Source of the DNA: Saccharibacillus sp. JS10
Lineage (GTDB): Bacteria > Bacillota > Bacilli > Paenibacillales > Paenibacillaceae
Reading direction: 5' to 3'
Assembly: GCF_024436065.1 (NCBI RefSeq)
Contig: NZ_JANFNS010000001.1
Coordinates: forward strand, 558,001-622,000
Length of the DNA: 64,000 nt
The notes under the pieces are model-generated. The model had not been told where the DNA came from and searched no databases. It was given only the letters and a program-made list of their open reading frames with translations. Shown here piece after piece: positions 56,929-64,000 of this stretch (the first letter of the stretch is position 1; each line of letters opens with the position of its first letter). A program made the position numbers and the translations under genes.

Positions 56929-57633
56929 TTAAAAAAGATGAACGGTATGTGGCAATCGGGATGCAAAACCTTCTGCATAACCGAAGCCGCATTTTTGACC
57001 GAGCAGCGAATCTCGTGCTTTGACCCGTTCCACATACTGTGCGGTCAGCGGGGTAGCCACAGCATCCGAGTTTGGCGCCGGAGCGGTGAACTGCGACGCG
57101 TAACAGCGTAACGAAGCTTCTTTTTCTGAATATACGTCCGTGACGTCTACCGTAAGATCGGCAGGCCCCATGTCATTGATAAAATAAAAATAAGAACGGC
57201 TTACCGTCACTGGAGCAATCTCGGGCATGTAACGGCGAAGCTTTGCATTAAAAATGGCTTCCTCGATCAGTTGGCTGCATGCAATATGGTCGGGATGACG
57301 ATCTTCCCAATACGGTGCGAAAATCATGCGCGGCGCCCATTTGCGAATTTCCGCTACAATCGCCTGAATATGCGCATCGGTACGGGTCAGCCCGCGATCA
57401 GGCAGACCTAAATTGCTGCGCATGGAGAGGCCGAGTACGGCGGATGCCGACTCGGCTTCTTGTTGGCGCAGCTCTACCGTTCCGTTCGAAGACATCTCGG
57501 CAAAAGTCAGATCGCATATCCCGACGCGATAACCTGCACGTGTATGCTTCACGATCGTACCTGCCATCCCAATCTCCGCATCGTCGGCATGAGCGCCGAA
57601 TACGAGGATATCAAGCGGCTCATTCATTGTCAT
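56929..57633 (-). CDS. bshB1: Bacillithiol biosynthesis deacetylase BshB1
   Basis: The 234-residue zinc LmbE-type deacetylase removes the acetyl group of GlcNAc-malate. It shows the metal motif [15 protein letters not shown] and the second HPDH site in [18 protein letters not shown]. The start overlaps the end of mgsA by 14 bp in another frame (ATGACAATGAATGAG; either the ATG at 57633 or 57627 may be used). bshA follows 27 bp later. Confidence 0.95.
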   Translation of the reverse strand: MTMNEPLDILVFGAHADDAEIGMAGTIVKHTRAGYRVGICDLTFAEMSSNGTVELRQQEAESASAVLGLSMRSNLGLPDRGLTRTDAHIQAIVAEIRKWAPRMIFAPYWEDRHPDHIACSQLIEEAIFNAKLRRYMPEIAPVTVSRSYFYFINDMGPADLTVDVTDVYSEKEASLRCYASQFTAPAPNSDAVATPLTAQYVERVKARDSLLGQKCGFGYAEGFASRLPHTVHLF

Positions 57634-58045
57634 CTAGCCCCGGCTTATATTTATCGACCAATTCTCGCCAACCGAAGTCGCCGCGCATCAAAGCTTGCAC
57701 CAAGATTTCGGCAGTCGCTACATTCGTTGCAACCGGAATACCTTGTACATCGCAAATTCGCAGCAATGCTGTAATATCCGGTTCATGCGGCTGCGCCATC
57801 AAAGGATCACGCAAAAAGATAATCAAATCGAGTTCGTTTTGTGCAACCAATGCACCAATTTGTTGGTCACCGCCAAGAGGGCCAGACATAAAACGATGAA
57901 TCACTAGCGATGTCGCTTCCATAATCCGTTGCCCTGTCGTACCGGTTGAATACAATTCGCAGTCGACAAAAGCTTGTTCGTAAGCCGTCACGAAATTGAC
58001 CATTTCGTCTTTTTTGCGATCGTGCGCGATAAATGCCACTTTCAT
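57620..58045 (-). CDS. mgsA: Methylglyoxal synthase
   Basis: The 141-residue enzyme turns dihydroxyacetone phosphate into methylglyoxal, bypassing lower glycolysis. Motifs: [40 protein letters not shown] and [45 protein letters not shown]. It lies between dapB and bshB1, as in B. subtilis. Confidence 0.96.
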   Translation of the reverse strand: MKVAFIAHDRKKDEMVNFVTAYEQAFVDCELYSTGTTGQRIMEATSLVIHRFMSGPLGGDQQIGALVAQNELDLIIFLRDPLMAQPHEPDITALLRICDVQGIPVATNVATAEILVQALMRGDFGWRELVDKYKPGLDDNE

Positions 58046-58057
58046 GTTAAGCGCCCC

Positions 58058-58858
58058 CTACATCAAATGTTCGAATCCGTATACCATTCCCGTATAATCC
58101 ATGACTTTTTTGACTCCGATATTCACGCCTGGCATATAGCCGGCACGCTCATACGAATCATGACGAATTTTCAAGCTTTGCCCATAACCGCCAAACACGA
58201 CTTCTTGCTGAGCGAATACTCCCGGCAAACGCAAACTATGAATCCGGAATCCATCATATTCGCCGCCGCGCGCGCCCGGCAAAATTTCTTCTTCGTTCGG
58301 ATTGCCTTGCTTCAACTTTTCGCGTCCTTGCGAAATCAGCTCAGCAGTTTTGATCGCTGTACCCGACGGCGCATCTAACTTCTGATCGCCGTGTGTTTCG
58401 ATGATTTCGACATGCGGCAAATATTCAGCAGCTTTTGCCGCGAATTGCATCATCAAAATGGCTCCGATCGAAAAGTTCGGCGCAATCAGTCCGCCGATGT
58501 TAGCTTCTCGGCAAAGGTCATCCAACTCTTTGATTTGTTCCGGTGTAAAACCTGTCGCACCCACCACAGGACGAACTCCATGTTTGATGGCGAGGACGGT
58601 ATTGTTATAGACAACCGAAGGAACCGTGAAATCGACTAATACATCGGCTTGAGTCTCTGAAAAGGCTTGTTCCAACTCGGCAACGGCGATAACTCCGCAT
58701 GGCTTCATGCCAGCAAATTCGGCTGCGTCTTGACCCGCTCCCGAACGGCTCGTCGCGGCAACTAGTTCAAGTGCTTCGTCTTCGAGTACCATTTTGACAA
58801 CTTCGCGTCCCATGCGCCCTGCGGCTCCGGCAACAGCAACTTTGATTTTTTCGCTCAT
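58058..58858 (-). CDS. dapB: 4-hydroxy-tetrahydrodipicolinate reductase
   Basis: The 266-residue enzyme reduces HTPA in lysine and diaminopimelate synthesis. Motifs: VAGAAGRMGREVV, VDFTVPSVV, APNFSIGAILMMQFA, EIIETHGDQKLDAPSGTA and RLPGVFAQQEVVFGGYGQ. The ATG at 58858 overlaps the stop of the upstream pyrophosphohydrolase gene (ATGA), with GGAGGAG upstream; the longer frame is excluded. Confidence 0.96.
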   Translation of the reverse strand: MSEKIKVAVAGAAGRMGREVVKMVLEDEALELVAATSRSGAGQDAAEFAGMKPCGVIAVAELEQAFSETQADVLVDFTVPSVVYNNTVLAIKHGVRPVVGATGFTPEQIKELDDLCREANIGGLIAPNFSIGAILMMQFAAKAAEYLPHVEIIETHGDQKLDAPSGTAIKTAELISQGREKLKQGNPNEEEILPGARGGEYDGFRIHSLRLPGVFAQQEVVFGGYGQSLKIRHDSYERAGYMPGVNIGVKKVMDYTGMVYGFEHLM

Positions 58859-59208
58859 TCGAATTTCTCCTCCTGCTGCGGTTCGGCATCGATTTTCGTC
58901 CAACGATCTTTGTCTCGCGTATTAAATTTATGCATAACCCGATCATGGGCTTCGGTCAGATCGATATTCAGCGAATTGGCAAAACACAGCGTAATAAACA
59001 AAATATCGCCGAGTTCCAACTCGATTGAATTTTCATCTTCTCCCGCTTTTTTCGGTTTTTCACCGTAGCTATGGTTGACTTCCCGCGCTAATTCGCCCAC
59101 TTCTTCCGACATCCGAGCGAGCATCGACAACGGACTGAAATAACCTTCTTTGAACTGCGAGATGTAGCGATCTACTTCGCGCTGCATCTCCGCCAGGCTT
59201 TTCTCCAT
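58855..59208 (-). CDS. MazG-like nucleotide pyrophosphohydrolase (YpjD)
   Basis: The 117-residue all-helical protein has the EExxE-type metal motif SEEVGELAREVNH and the second motif IELELGDILF, both typical of short MazG/YpjD proteins that hydrolyse noncanonical nucleoside triphosphates. It overlaps dapB, matching ypjD-dapB of B. subtilis. RBS AGGAGG lies upstream of the ATG. Confidence 0.92.
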   Translation of the reverse strand: MEKSLAEMQREVDRYISQFKEGYFSPLSMLARMSEEVGELAREVNHSYGEKPKKAGEDENSIELELGDILFITLCFANSLNIDLTEAHDRVMHKFNTRDKDRWTKIDAEPQQEEKFE

Positions 59209-59295
59209 GACGGTATTCGCCTCCTTTTTGAATATGAAGCATGTACATTCTTTCCTATGTTATCGCAAAGGGATTTTGAAGACAATGGTTGACGA

Positions 59296-59967
59296 TTATC
59301 TCTTTGAGGATCGTCTAGGCTTCAAGGGTTCAACGGAGTATCGTCCACGCCCTGCTCCAACAATAGCGAGCCAAGCGGCGCATAGACTAGACACGGTCAA
59401 TCCGAATGTGAAATTACGGACTTGATTCAGACGGGCAAGATGCTCAAGAGACAAATAAGGGAACACGCCATATGTATAATCCACAATATCGTTACTGAAT
59501 GTCCAGATTGCCGCAGGGATCAACCATAATGTGCCAAGGCTGAAAAAGCGAACATACAACAGAGCTTCGATTGCCATGATGCCATGCGAAGCAACCAACA
59601 TCCAGCTGAGTGGCTGAATTTCGTATCCTAGACCCGCGTCCCAGAAAATAATCGAAATCGCCCATACGCCATATTTGACGGATGTTACGATCGCTAAAGC
59701 TTCGATCAGCCGTACAATCCCTTTCATCCAACGTGAAGATGGAGGAAACAATAATCCCAGCAGCGCCAATGTAAAAAACAGACTGGCAGTTGGGCTATCT
59801 GGTACAAATACAATCTGCCAAGCTGGATGCGTTGCCCAGACTTGCGCCAACTGTTTTCCGTACCAAAAATAACCGTACGCTGTGCCGATCAGATTACTGA
59901 CAAATAATAACCATAAAATTCGGCGATCGGTTAACAAAGCGCGGCTCCATAACCACGATATCCACAT
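59296..59967 (-). CDS. YpjA-like DUF1405 membrane protein
   Basis: The 223-residue protein has about six membrane helices and no soluble domain, with the typical segments LLFVSNLIGTAYGYFWYG and VFVPDSPTASLFFTLALLGLL; it matches B. subtilis YpjA (DUF1405), which also sits upstream of ypjD. Function is unknown. RBS AGGGGG. The gene has no partner closer than 87 bp. Confidence 0.9.
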   Translation of the reverse strand: MWISWLWSRALLTDRRILWLLFVSNLIGTAYGYFWYGKQLAQVWATHPAWQIVFVPDSPTASLFFTLALLGLLFPPSSRWMKGIVRLIEALAIVTSVKYGVWAISIIFWDAGLGYEIQPLSWMLVASHGIMAIEALLYVRFFSLGTLWLIPAAIWTFSNDIVDYTYGVFPYLSLEHLARLNQVRNFTFGLTVSSLCAAWLAIVGAGRGRYSVEPLKPRRSSKR

Positions 59968-60025
59968 ACTATGCCCCCTGGCTCAAATTAAACACGCTTT
60001 TTTATCTAAGCTGCGTTTTTTCTTC

Positions 60026-60063
60026 ATAAAAAGCCTGACCGCGTTAGCAGTCAGGCTTTTTAT
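60026..60063 (-). terminator. Terminator between the IDEAL-domain gene and ypjA-like gene
   Basis: Perfect 14-base arms ATAAAAAGCCTGAC (60026-60039) and GTCAGGCTTTTTAT (60050-60063) with a ten-base loop; T-rich on both strands. Confidence 0.93.
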
Positions 60064-60092
60064 GAACCCATTTTATTTTAACGTTGTCCTCT

Positions 60093-60311
60093 TTAAGTTG
60101 GCAAGCTTGAGGATTCTATCGAAATCATTTCTTTCTCCAACATTTTAAGTTCGTTTGTCAACGCCAGAAAAGCAAGTTCGTCGCCGCTGCACAGAGCTGC
60201 GTCTATATCTTGCTGTAACATCTCACAACGACGTTTACGTAACGATTCATCCCAGACCATCTCGGCGGCCAGACCCAACATCACTTCGTAAGCAGCTTTC
60301 ATCTTGTCCAA
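60093..60311 (-). CDS. Small IDEAL-domain protein
   Basis: I start this at the TTG at 60311, eight bases after GGAGG, giving 72 residues; the ATG at 60302 is 17 bases from the RBS and the GTG at 60320 overlaps it. The segment LQQDIDAALCSGDELAFLALTNELKMLE fits the IDEAL domain (I-D-x-A-L, D, F-x-x-L), a short helical motif of bacilli regulators and small proteins of unknown role. It is transcribed alone and ends at a strong terminator. Confidence 0.75.
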   Translation of the reverse strand: MDKMKAAYEVMLGLAAEMVWDESLRKRRCEMLQQDIDAALCSGDELAFLALTNELKMLEKEMISIESSSLPT

Positions 60312-60510
60312 AGGACGCACCTCCCGAGTTTCATAGATTTAACGACTTTGCTTCATTTTGTGAGCGCACTCATTTTTTCAAATTCAAAGATAACAAGGAC
60401 ACGTGAAGCGAGATCCTTTCTATTCTTTTAACCAAAGCTTTTCTTTTTGCACCACTAAAACGAAAATTTTCCCTCTTATTTGGTAATTATCTAAATCAAT
60501 CGTTCAAATA

Positions 60511-60545
60511 AAAAAGCCTTCCATCCATAAGGGATAGAAGGCTTC
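60511..60545 (-). terminator. Intrinsic terminator of the histidine phosphatase gene
   Basis: Stem GCCTTC-ATCC with GGAT-GAAGGC (one mismatch) and loop CATAA-type, followed by UUUUUUAUUUG on the minus strand. The rest of 60312-60572 shows nothing else I can name. Confidence 0.9.
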
Positions 60546-60572
60546 GTCTTTGATCTACACAAAAAAGTTCAT

Positions 60573-61175
60573 TTATCTCGAAGTCTGATGTGTGTCTTCA
60601 ACAATCAAATGCTTCGAACAATTGTAAATTAGAGATTCCCAAAGCTCACCGCGCTTTTCAAGTACGCTTAGAGACAAATTTCCGATTTTCTCGACAGGAC
60701 GATCTTTATAAAGCGCCGTATACAGTTGAGCAAGCAGACCGCCATGCGTGACAATCAGTATATTTTGCTGTGGATATTTGACTTCCAAATCTGCGATAAA
60801 AGCAAGCGTACGCTCTTCTACAGCTTGTAGCGATTCTTGACCATTGTCTTGAATTTTCCAATCGTCGCCGTATTGCGCAATCAAATCAGAAATCTGCATG
60901 CCTTCCATCGGTCCAAAACCTCGTTCACTCAAACGAATATCGGCTTCAAGCAAAGGAATTTGCAGTTTGCTGGCGATAATCTCTGCGGTTTCTTGCGCGC
61001 GAAGCAATCCACTTGAAATCGCAAAATCCCATGTAAAAGGCTCATCGACTAGACGATGAGCCAACTTTGAAGCTTGAGCACGACCTTCATCGTTCAATGG
61101 AATATCGCTTTTACCTTGAATCCGTCCTGCGGCATTCCAATCTGTCAGCCCGTGTCTAATTAATCCGATCCGCAT
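60573..61175 (-). CDS. Histidine phosphatase family protein (phosphoglycerate-mutase-like)
   Basis: The 200-residue protein from the ATG at 61175 (GGAGAG upstream) has the phospho-histidine motif LIRHGLTDWN, the second block RLSERGFGPMEG with the catalytic Glu, and VTHGGLLAQL with the second His. This is the GpmB/PhoE/CobC-like group of broad phosphatases. The exact substrate is unclear. The longer frame to 61286 overlaps the upstream gene and lacks an RBS. Confidence 0.92.
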   Translation of the reverse strand: MRIGLIRHGLTDWNAAGRIQGKSDIPLNDEGRAQASKLAHRLVDEPFTWDFAISSGLLRAQETAEIIASKLQIPLLEADIRLSERGFGPMEGMQISDLIAQYGDDWKIQDNGQESLQAVEERTLAFIADLEVKYPQQNILIVTHGGLLAQLYTALYKDRPVEKIGNLSLSVLEKRGELWESLIYNCSKHLIVEDTHQTSR

Positions 61176-61210
61176 CAAAGTCTCTCCAATCTTTTCTTGC
61201 CTATTCTTTA

Positions 61211-61822
61211 TTATTTTCGCTTCGCTGCGATACGCGTTAACGACAATAGAGCCAGTCCCATACCTGTCAACGATAAAAACATCCAATATTGAGGATGCGT
61301 GGGACCGATCTGAGCCACCAAAGGTTCAATGATGCCACGCCCCGGCGTCTGCTTATCCGCTACGAAGTCTACGGTCTCTGCACCTCCGGCTTGCACCGTT
61401 AACGGCTGAGAAATTACGCCAGCAGGTACATCTTGCGCAATATTAGTCTCACGTTCCGGAATTCCAAAACCGACGAGATAAATAAAGCTAACCACGAAAA
61501 CCGCCAGCAGCGAACCAATCCAGATCGCCGCTCTGCTCCGAAACCAATGCTGCGAAGCAAAAGTCTTCGATTCGCCGGGAAGTACCCAAGGAGATTCTTC
61601 GTAAATCCGATCCATGACGGTACGGTTCATACGTTCCGCATCCATCTGAGGAAGATCTAACGAAGTTTCTTGAATCAACTCATCCAAATCGGCAAAATCG
61701 CTCAAATCGAAATCGTCGTCGCGATCTTCCGGACGAAGTGTTGCGTTTTTTTTATGATGTACACGCTGATCTTCCGGGTTCCAACGTAACCCTGTCCGGT
61801 GGTCGCTTTCTTTACCCTTCAT
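61211..61822 (-). CDS. Putative membrane anti-sigma factor
   Basis: The 203-residue protein has an acidic cytoplasmic N-terminal part (~95 residues), a membrane helix at about 95-117 (AAIWIGSLLAVFVVSFIYLVGF) and a second at about 180-198 (WMFLSLTGMGLALLSLT). It overlaps the ECF sigma gene by 11 bp, the usual layout for a cognate anti-sigma, but it lacks the zinc HxxxCxxC motif and I recognise no family. The role is inferred from position and topology. Confidence 0.75.
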   Translation of the reverse strand: MKGKESDHRTGLRWNPEDQRVHHKKNATLRPEDRDDDFDLSDFADLDELIQETSLDLPQMDAERMNRTVMDRIYEESPWVLPGESKTFASQHWFRSRAAIWIGSLLAVFVVSFIYLVGFGIPERETNIAQDVPAGVISQPLTVQAGGAETVDFVADKQTPGRGIIEPLVAQIGPTHPQYWMFLSLTGMGLALLSLTRIAAKRK

Positions 61823-62417
61823 TCGATCTCATCCCCTTGTACAGCTCTTCTTCGTAAACCGGCCCATAATAATAAGGTTCTAACTGATTTTTGATACTGA
61901 GCCGCGCACGAAATAACAAGGATTTGACCGAACTGATACTTTGACCTAAAATTCGTGCGATTTCTTGATAATCCATCTGATCGTATTCGCGTAAAATAAG
62001 CGCAGCGCGCTGTTTTTCAGGCAAATTTTCGATCGCTGAACGAACCATTCCCACTTGCTCGTTACGAAGCAACGCTTGCTCCGGTGCCGCTTCTGTAGAC
62101 GAGTCGCTAATCAGTTCGCCATCTTCAAGCGGAACATTTGTAGCCCGATGTTTACGCAGCTCGCTTAATGCTGTATTTCTTGCAATCGTATATAACCATG
62201 TCGAAAAAGAAGCTTCAACTTCACGGAATGATTGCAGACTTTTGAAAGCTTTATAAAAAGTTTCAGAACTCACGTCCTCAGCAAGATGACCAAGCCCTGC
62301 GCTTTTTAACATATAATACGTAAACGCTAAAATTTTACGCTGATAGCGTCGCATAAGAACGGAGTAAAGTTCGACATTCCCTGCTTTAATTTCCCGAATC
62401 AACTGGGAATCTTCCAT
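61812..62417 (-). CDS. ECF-type RNA polymerase sigma factor
   Basis: The 201-residue protein has sigma region 2 (residues ~10-80: FTYYMLKSAGLGHLAEDVSSETFYKAFKSLQSFREV...FSTWLYTIARN) and region 4 (~125-180: NLPEKQRAALILREYDQMDYQEIARILGQSISSVKSLLFRARLSIKNQL). It directs polymerase to -35 GCAAC/-10 CGTC-type promoters. The putative anti-sigma is encoded next with overlap. Its own upstream region carries a matching promoter at 62513-62541, consistent with autoregulation. The exact class (SigW/M/V/X-like) is not decided. Confidence 0.93.
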   Translation of the reverse strand: MEDSQLIREIKAGNVELYSVLMRRYQRKILAFTYYMLKSAGLGHLAEDVSSETFYKAFKSLQSFREVEASFSTWLYTIARNTALSELRKHRATNVPLEDGELISDSSTEAAPEQALLRNEQVGMVRSAIENLPEKQRAALILREYDQMDYQEIARILGQSISSVKSLLFRARLSIKNQLEPYYYGPVYEEELYKGMRSNEG

Positions 62418-62512
62418 CGAAAACGCGCCCCTCCCTCAATCGCCGCAAACAAACTTACAGCTCATTTTATCACGAAGCCCGTTTTTTGTAAAAAACCCGG
62501 GTTGTCGACTTA

Positions 62513-62541
62513 TAGACGGATAAGGTTACAAAAAAGTTGCA
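62513..62541 (-). promoter_or_regulatory. ECF-type autoregulatory promoter of the sigma gene
   Basis: TGCAAC (62541-62536), 17 bases, CGTCTA (62518-62513) on the minus strand, about 95 bp before the sigma gene. The same core occurs before the amidase gene at 30441-30468. Confidence 0.7.
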
Positions 62542-62623
62542 ATAACTTATCGAATTTTTAATTTTTTTATGTATAACCCTTATTTGGTTTGATTCACCAG
62601 GCGGCACAAGCTTTGAAACATCA

Positions 62624-62654
62624 AAAATCCTATAGATCTTCTCTATAGGATTTT
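62624..62654. terminator. Terminator after the Imm33-like gene
   Basis: Perfect 12-base arms AAAATCCTATAG (62624-62635) and CTATAGGATTTT (62643-62654) with a seven-base loop, 21 bp after the stop at 62675. Confidence 0.85.
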
Positions 62655-62674
62655 CCAGTCTTATTTCGCTCTAA

Positions 62675-63295
62675 TCACAGGGTCGATCTCCAAACATTTC
62701 GATCTTCCGGGTCCAATACGGCTTCGACCTTTTCGCCATCCAGAACTGCGATATAACCTTTAGGCAGAGCGAGCACTTGCAAAATTTCCGGTCTGGTATT
62801 GAACAATTGAAACACGTAATAACGTCGCAATTCTTCTTGTTCCACTTGACCTTCCGCAGGCCCTAAATACCAACCGGAAATTCCACCTTGCCGATGCTCC
62901 GTACGTTCCAGATACACTCGATCCGCGTTTAACGCTTTTTCCGAAGCGATTAGCGTATCTTGAAACAAAGTCGCTTCTCCTGTCGTCCCTGTTCCTTTTA
63001 ACACGTTATTTTGAGCCAATTGAACCGATAACGTAACCGATAAATCATCTATTGTCCGCGAAAAAGGATCTGACTTATAATCCGGCGCTAAAATCTGTAC
63101 ATGCCCTTCTTCTTTTTCATGGACAAATAAAATACTCCAACCGACCTGAATTTTCATGCCGTCTTCGAGAAATCCGGCTTTCGCTTCCGTATCTTCAAAC
63201 AAGTTGAGCAAAAATTCGCCTTGCGTTTCCAAAATTTCTTCACAGGTGACTGAAAAAAGGCGAGAACCGATTGTTTTTGTTTTCGTGACCAGCAA
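62675..63295 (-). CDS. Imm33/DUF2185-like protein
   Basis: The 206-residue cytosolic protein begins at a TTG (63295) seven bases after GGAGGTG. The C-terminal half has the pattern ASEKALNADRVYLERTEH..GISGWYLGPAEG...YYVFQLFNTRPEILQVLALPKGYIAVLDGEKVEAVLDPEDRN, which resembles the Imm33-type immunity domain as I recall it; the N-terminal half has no match I can name. No signal peptide. It lies directly after another small gene, so a cluster of immunity-like proteins is likely. Confidence 0.6.
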   Translation of the reverse strand: MLVTKTKTIGSRLFSVTCEEILETQGEFLLNLFEDTEAKAGFLEDGMKIQVGWSILFVHEKEEGHVQILAPDYKSDPFSRTIDDLSVTLSVQLAQNNVLKGTGTTGEATLFQDTLIASEKALNADRVYLERTEHRQGGISGWYLGPAEGQVEQEELRRYYVFQLFNTRPEILQVLALPKGYIAVLDGEKVEAVLDPEDRNVWRSTL

Positions 63296-63313
63296 TTTTA
63301 CACCTCCTCAAGT

Positions 63314-63757
63314 CTAAGACCGGGTATTTTTGCGAATCCGTTCTTGCTCATTCACATATTCATTATACGTCCAAAAAGCTTCTTCTTGACCGCCGCCTTC
63401 AAGCAGCGTCGTGATCGCATACGATAGCATATCAACCCAATCTGCCATCTGCTGAAGGTTTTCATCTTCGATCAATTCATTGCTACGCAGCATCCCGTTC
63501 GGCTCTACCGCCCAAGCTCTGGCATACTGACAAATACTCCAAAAGCATGAGAGGATCGTTCGATCCAACTTTTCTTGTTCAAACTCATCGCTTAGAATAT
63601 TCAAAATCTCCATCAATTCATGAAAATTGGATTCATCCAATACATTTTGATAAGGACGCAGCATTCCAAGAAAGCCTTGCTTTACCTTATCCTGTTCCAA
63701 ATCTTCGTGTAAAAAAGCGTGCATTTTCAATAATTCGATCGCTTGCTCTTTATTCAA
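63314..63757 (-). CDS. Small hypothetical helical protein, next to Imm33-like gene
   Basis: The 147-residue protein starts at TTG (63757) seven bases after GGAGG and is acidic and all-helical by pattern (LHEDLEQDKVKQGFLGMLRPYQNVLDESNFHELMEILNILSDEFEQEK). A core AWAVEPNGMLRSNELIEDENLQQMADWVDMLSYAITTLLEGG looks like a repeat-type helix bundle. I do not recognise the family. It lies 18 bp before the Imm33-like gene and is probably in the same operon. A toxin-neutralising or structural role is only a guess. Confidence 0.7.
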   Translation of the reverse strand: MNKEQAIELLKMHAFLHEDLEQDKVKQGFLGMLRPYQNVLDESNFHELMEILNILSDEFEQEKLDRTILSCFWSICQYARAWAVEPNGMLRSNELIEDENLQQMADWVDMLSYAITTLLEGGGQEEAFWTYNEYVNEQERIRKNTRS

Positions 63758-63793
63758 AACAAACCCTCCATCAGATAAAACTTTGTATATTGG

Positions 63794-64000
63794 TTATTCT
63801 TTCATCGAAGCTTCAAGCCTTGCTCGCAAACTTTCCGCCAATTTACGGAAAGCGGTTCGATGCGCGTCATCTTCGTACTCTTCTTTGCGAAGTTCCAGCC
63901 AATAATCGCCATCAGCAAGATCGTACATATCGAGCAGCGTAATTTCGGCGCACGCCGAATTTTCCATTACGGCGACCATCAATTCCGCTCCATCATCCCA
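63794..64000 (-). CDS. Small protein of unknown function, start beyond right edge
   Basis: An open frame with no stop runs from the right edge to 63794. The visible 68 residues include DDGAELMVAVMENSACAEITLLDMYDLADGDYWLELRKEEYEDD followed by a helical tail KLAESLRARLEASMKE. It lies 36 bp before the TTG of the next gene, so it belongs to the same cluster. I do not recognise the family; the segment WLELRKEEYEDD suggests a small alpha/beta domain. Confidence 0.65.
   Translation of the reverse strand, partial: WDDGAELMVAVMENSACAEITLLDMYDLADGDYWLELRKEEYEDDAHRTAFRKLAESLRARLEASMKE

Noticed and set aside
1-64000. tRNA, rRNA, CRISPR arrays, prophage or complete insertion sequence
   Set aside because: I saw no tRNA-like cloverleaf, no rRNA stretch, no regularly spaced direct repeats and no transposase or integrase gene.

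Overview
The window looks like part of the chromosome of a Gram-positive, endospore-former-type Firmicute, most likely family Paenibacillaceae (Paenibacillus or Saccharibacillus-like). The grounds are purine-rich ribosome binding sites (GGAGG-type) before almost every gene, frequent GTG and TTG starts, SLH-domain and copper-amine-oxidase-N/AMIN/Amidase_3 wall proteins, bacillithiol genes (bshA, bshB1), a T-box leader, and a gene order that matches the Bacillus subtilis ypjA-ypjD-dapB-mgsA-bshB1-bshA-cca-birA-panBCD-dinG...asnS-dnaD...nth backbone. Genus is inference; no rRNA or tRNA gene is present to settle it. Almost every gene lies on the minus strand; the exceptions are one sugar permease, a LysR regulator and proBAC.

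Region by region. 1-8548: an ABC efflux system (ATPase plus a permease cut by the left edge), an SGNH hydrolase, a secreted CAP protein, a purT-acetyltransferase pair and a heterodimeric ABC exporter with one degenerate ATP site. 9000-17143: a pectin/rhamnogalacturonan oligosaccharide locus (pectinesterase, GH105 hydrolase, solute-binding lipoprotein, two permeases, membrane AraC regulator); its second permease is divergent and the shared promoter region carries a perfect CcpA (cre) site. 17270-25919: an MsrA-MsrB fusion whose MsrB half has lost its catalytic residues, a GGDEF-EAL protein, a double-headed dynamin, a small conserved protein and nth. 26057-30954: an SLH protein, a cell-wall amidase and a DUF6037-like gene. 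31112-38043: leuCD with a divergent LysR gene, then a proline T-box leader and proBAC. 38044-38487 holds two diverged copies of a short inverted-repeat element.

38488-47806: dnaD, asnS, ackA, an hbd-like dehydrogenase, a short FtsH-like protease with a single-pass membrane partner, a YpmB-like protein, an MTA/SAH deaminase and rex. 47830-60311: dinG, panD-panC-panB behind a structured leader with a terminator, birA, cca, bshA, bshB1, mgsA, dapB, a MazG-like pyrophosphohydrolase, a YpjA-like protein and an IDEAL-domain protein. 60573-64000: a histidine phosphatase, an ECF sigma factor with its putative membrane anti-sigma, and a run of small proteins with immunity-protein character cut by the right edge.

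Points most worth following: the ECF sigma gene's own promoter resembles the promoter in front of the amidase gene 32 kb away, suggesting a wall-stress regulon; the panB leader has mutually exclusive hairpins and a terminator; and the two short inverted-repeat elements between proC and dnaD are homologous to each other in opposite orientation.
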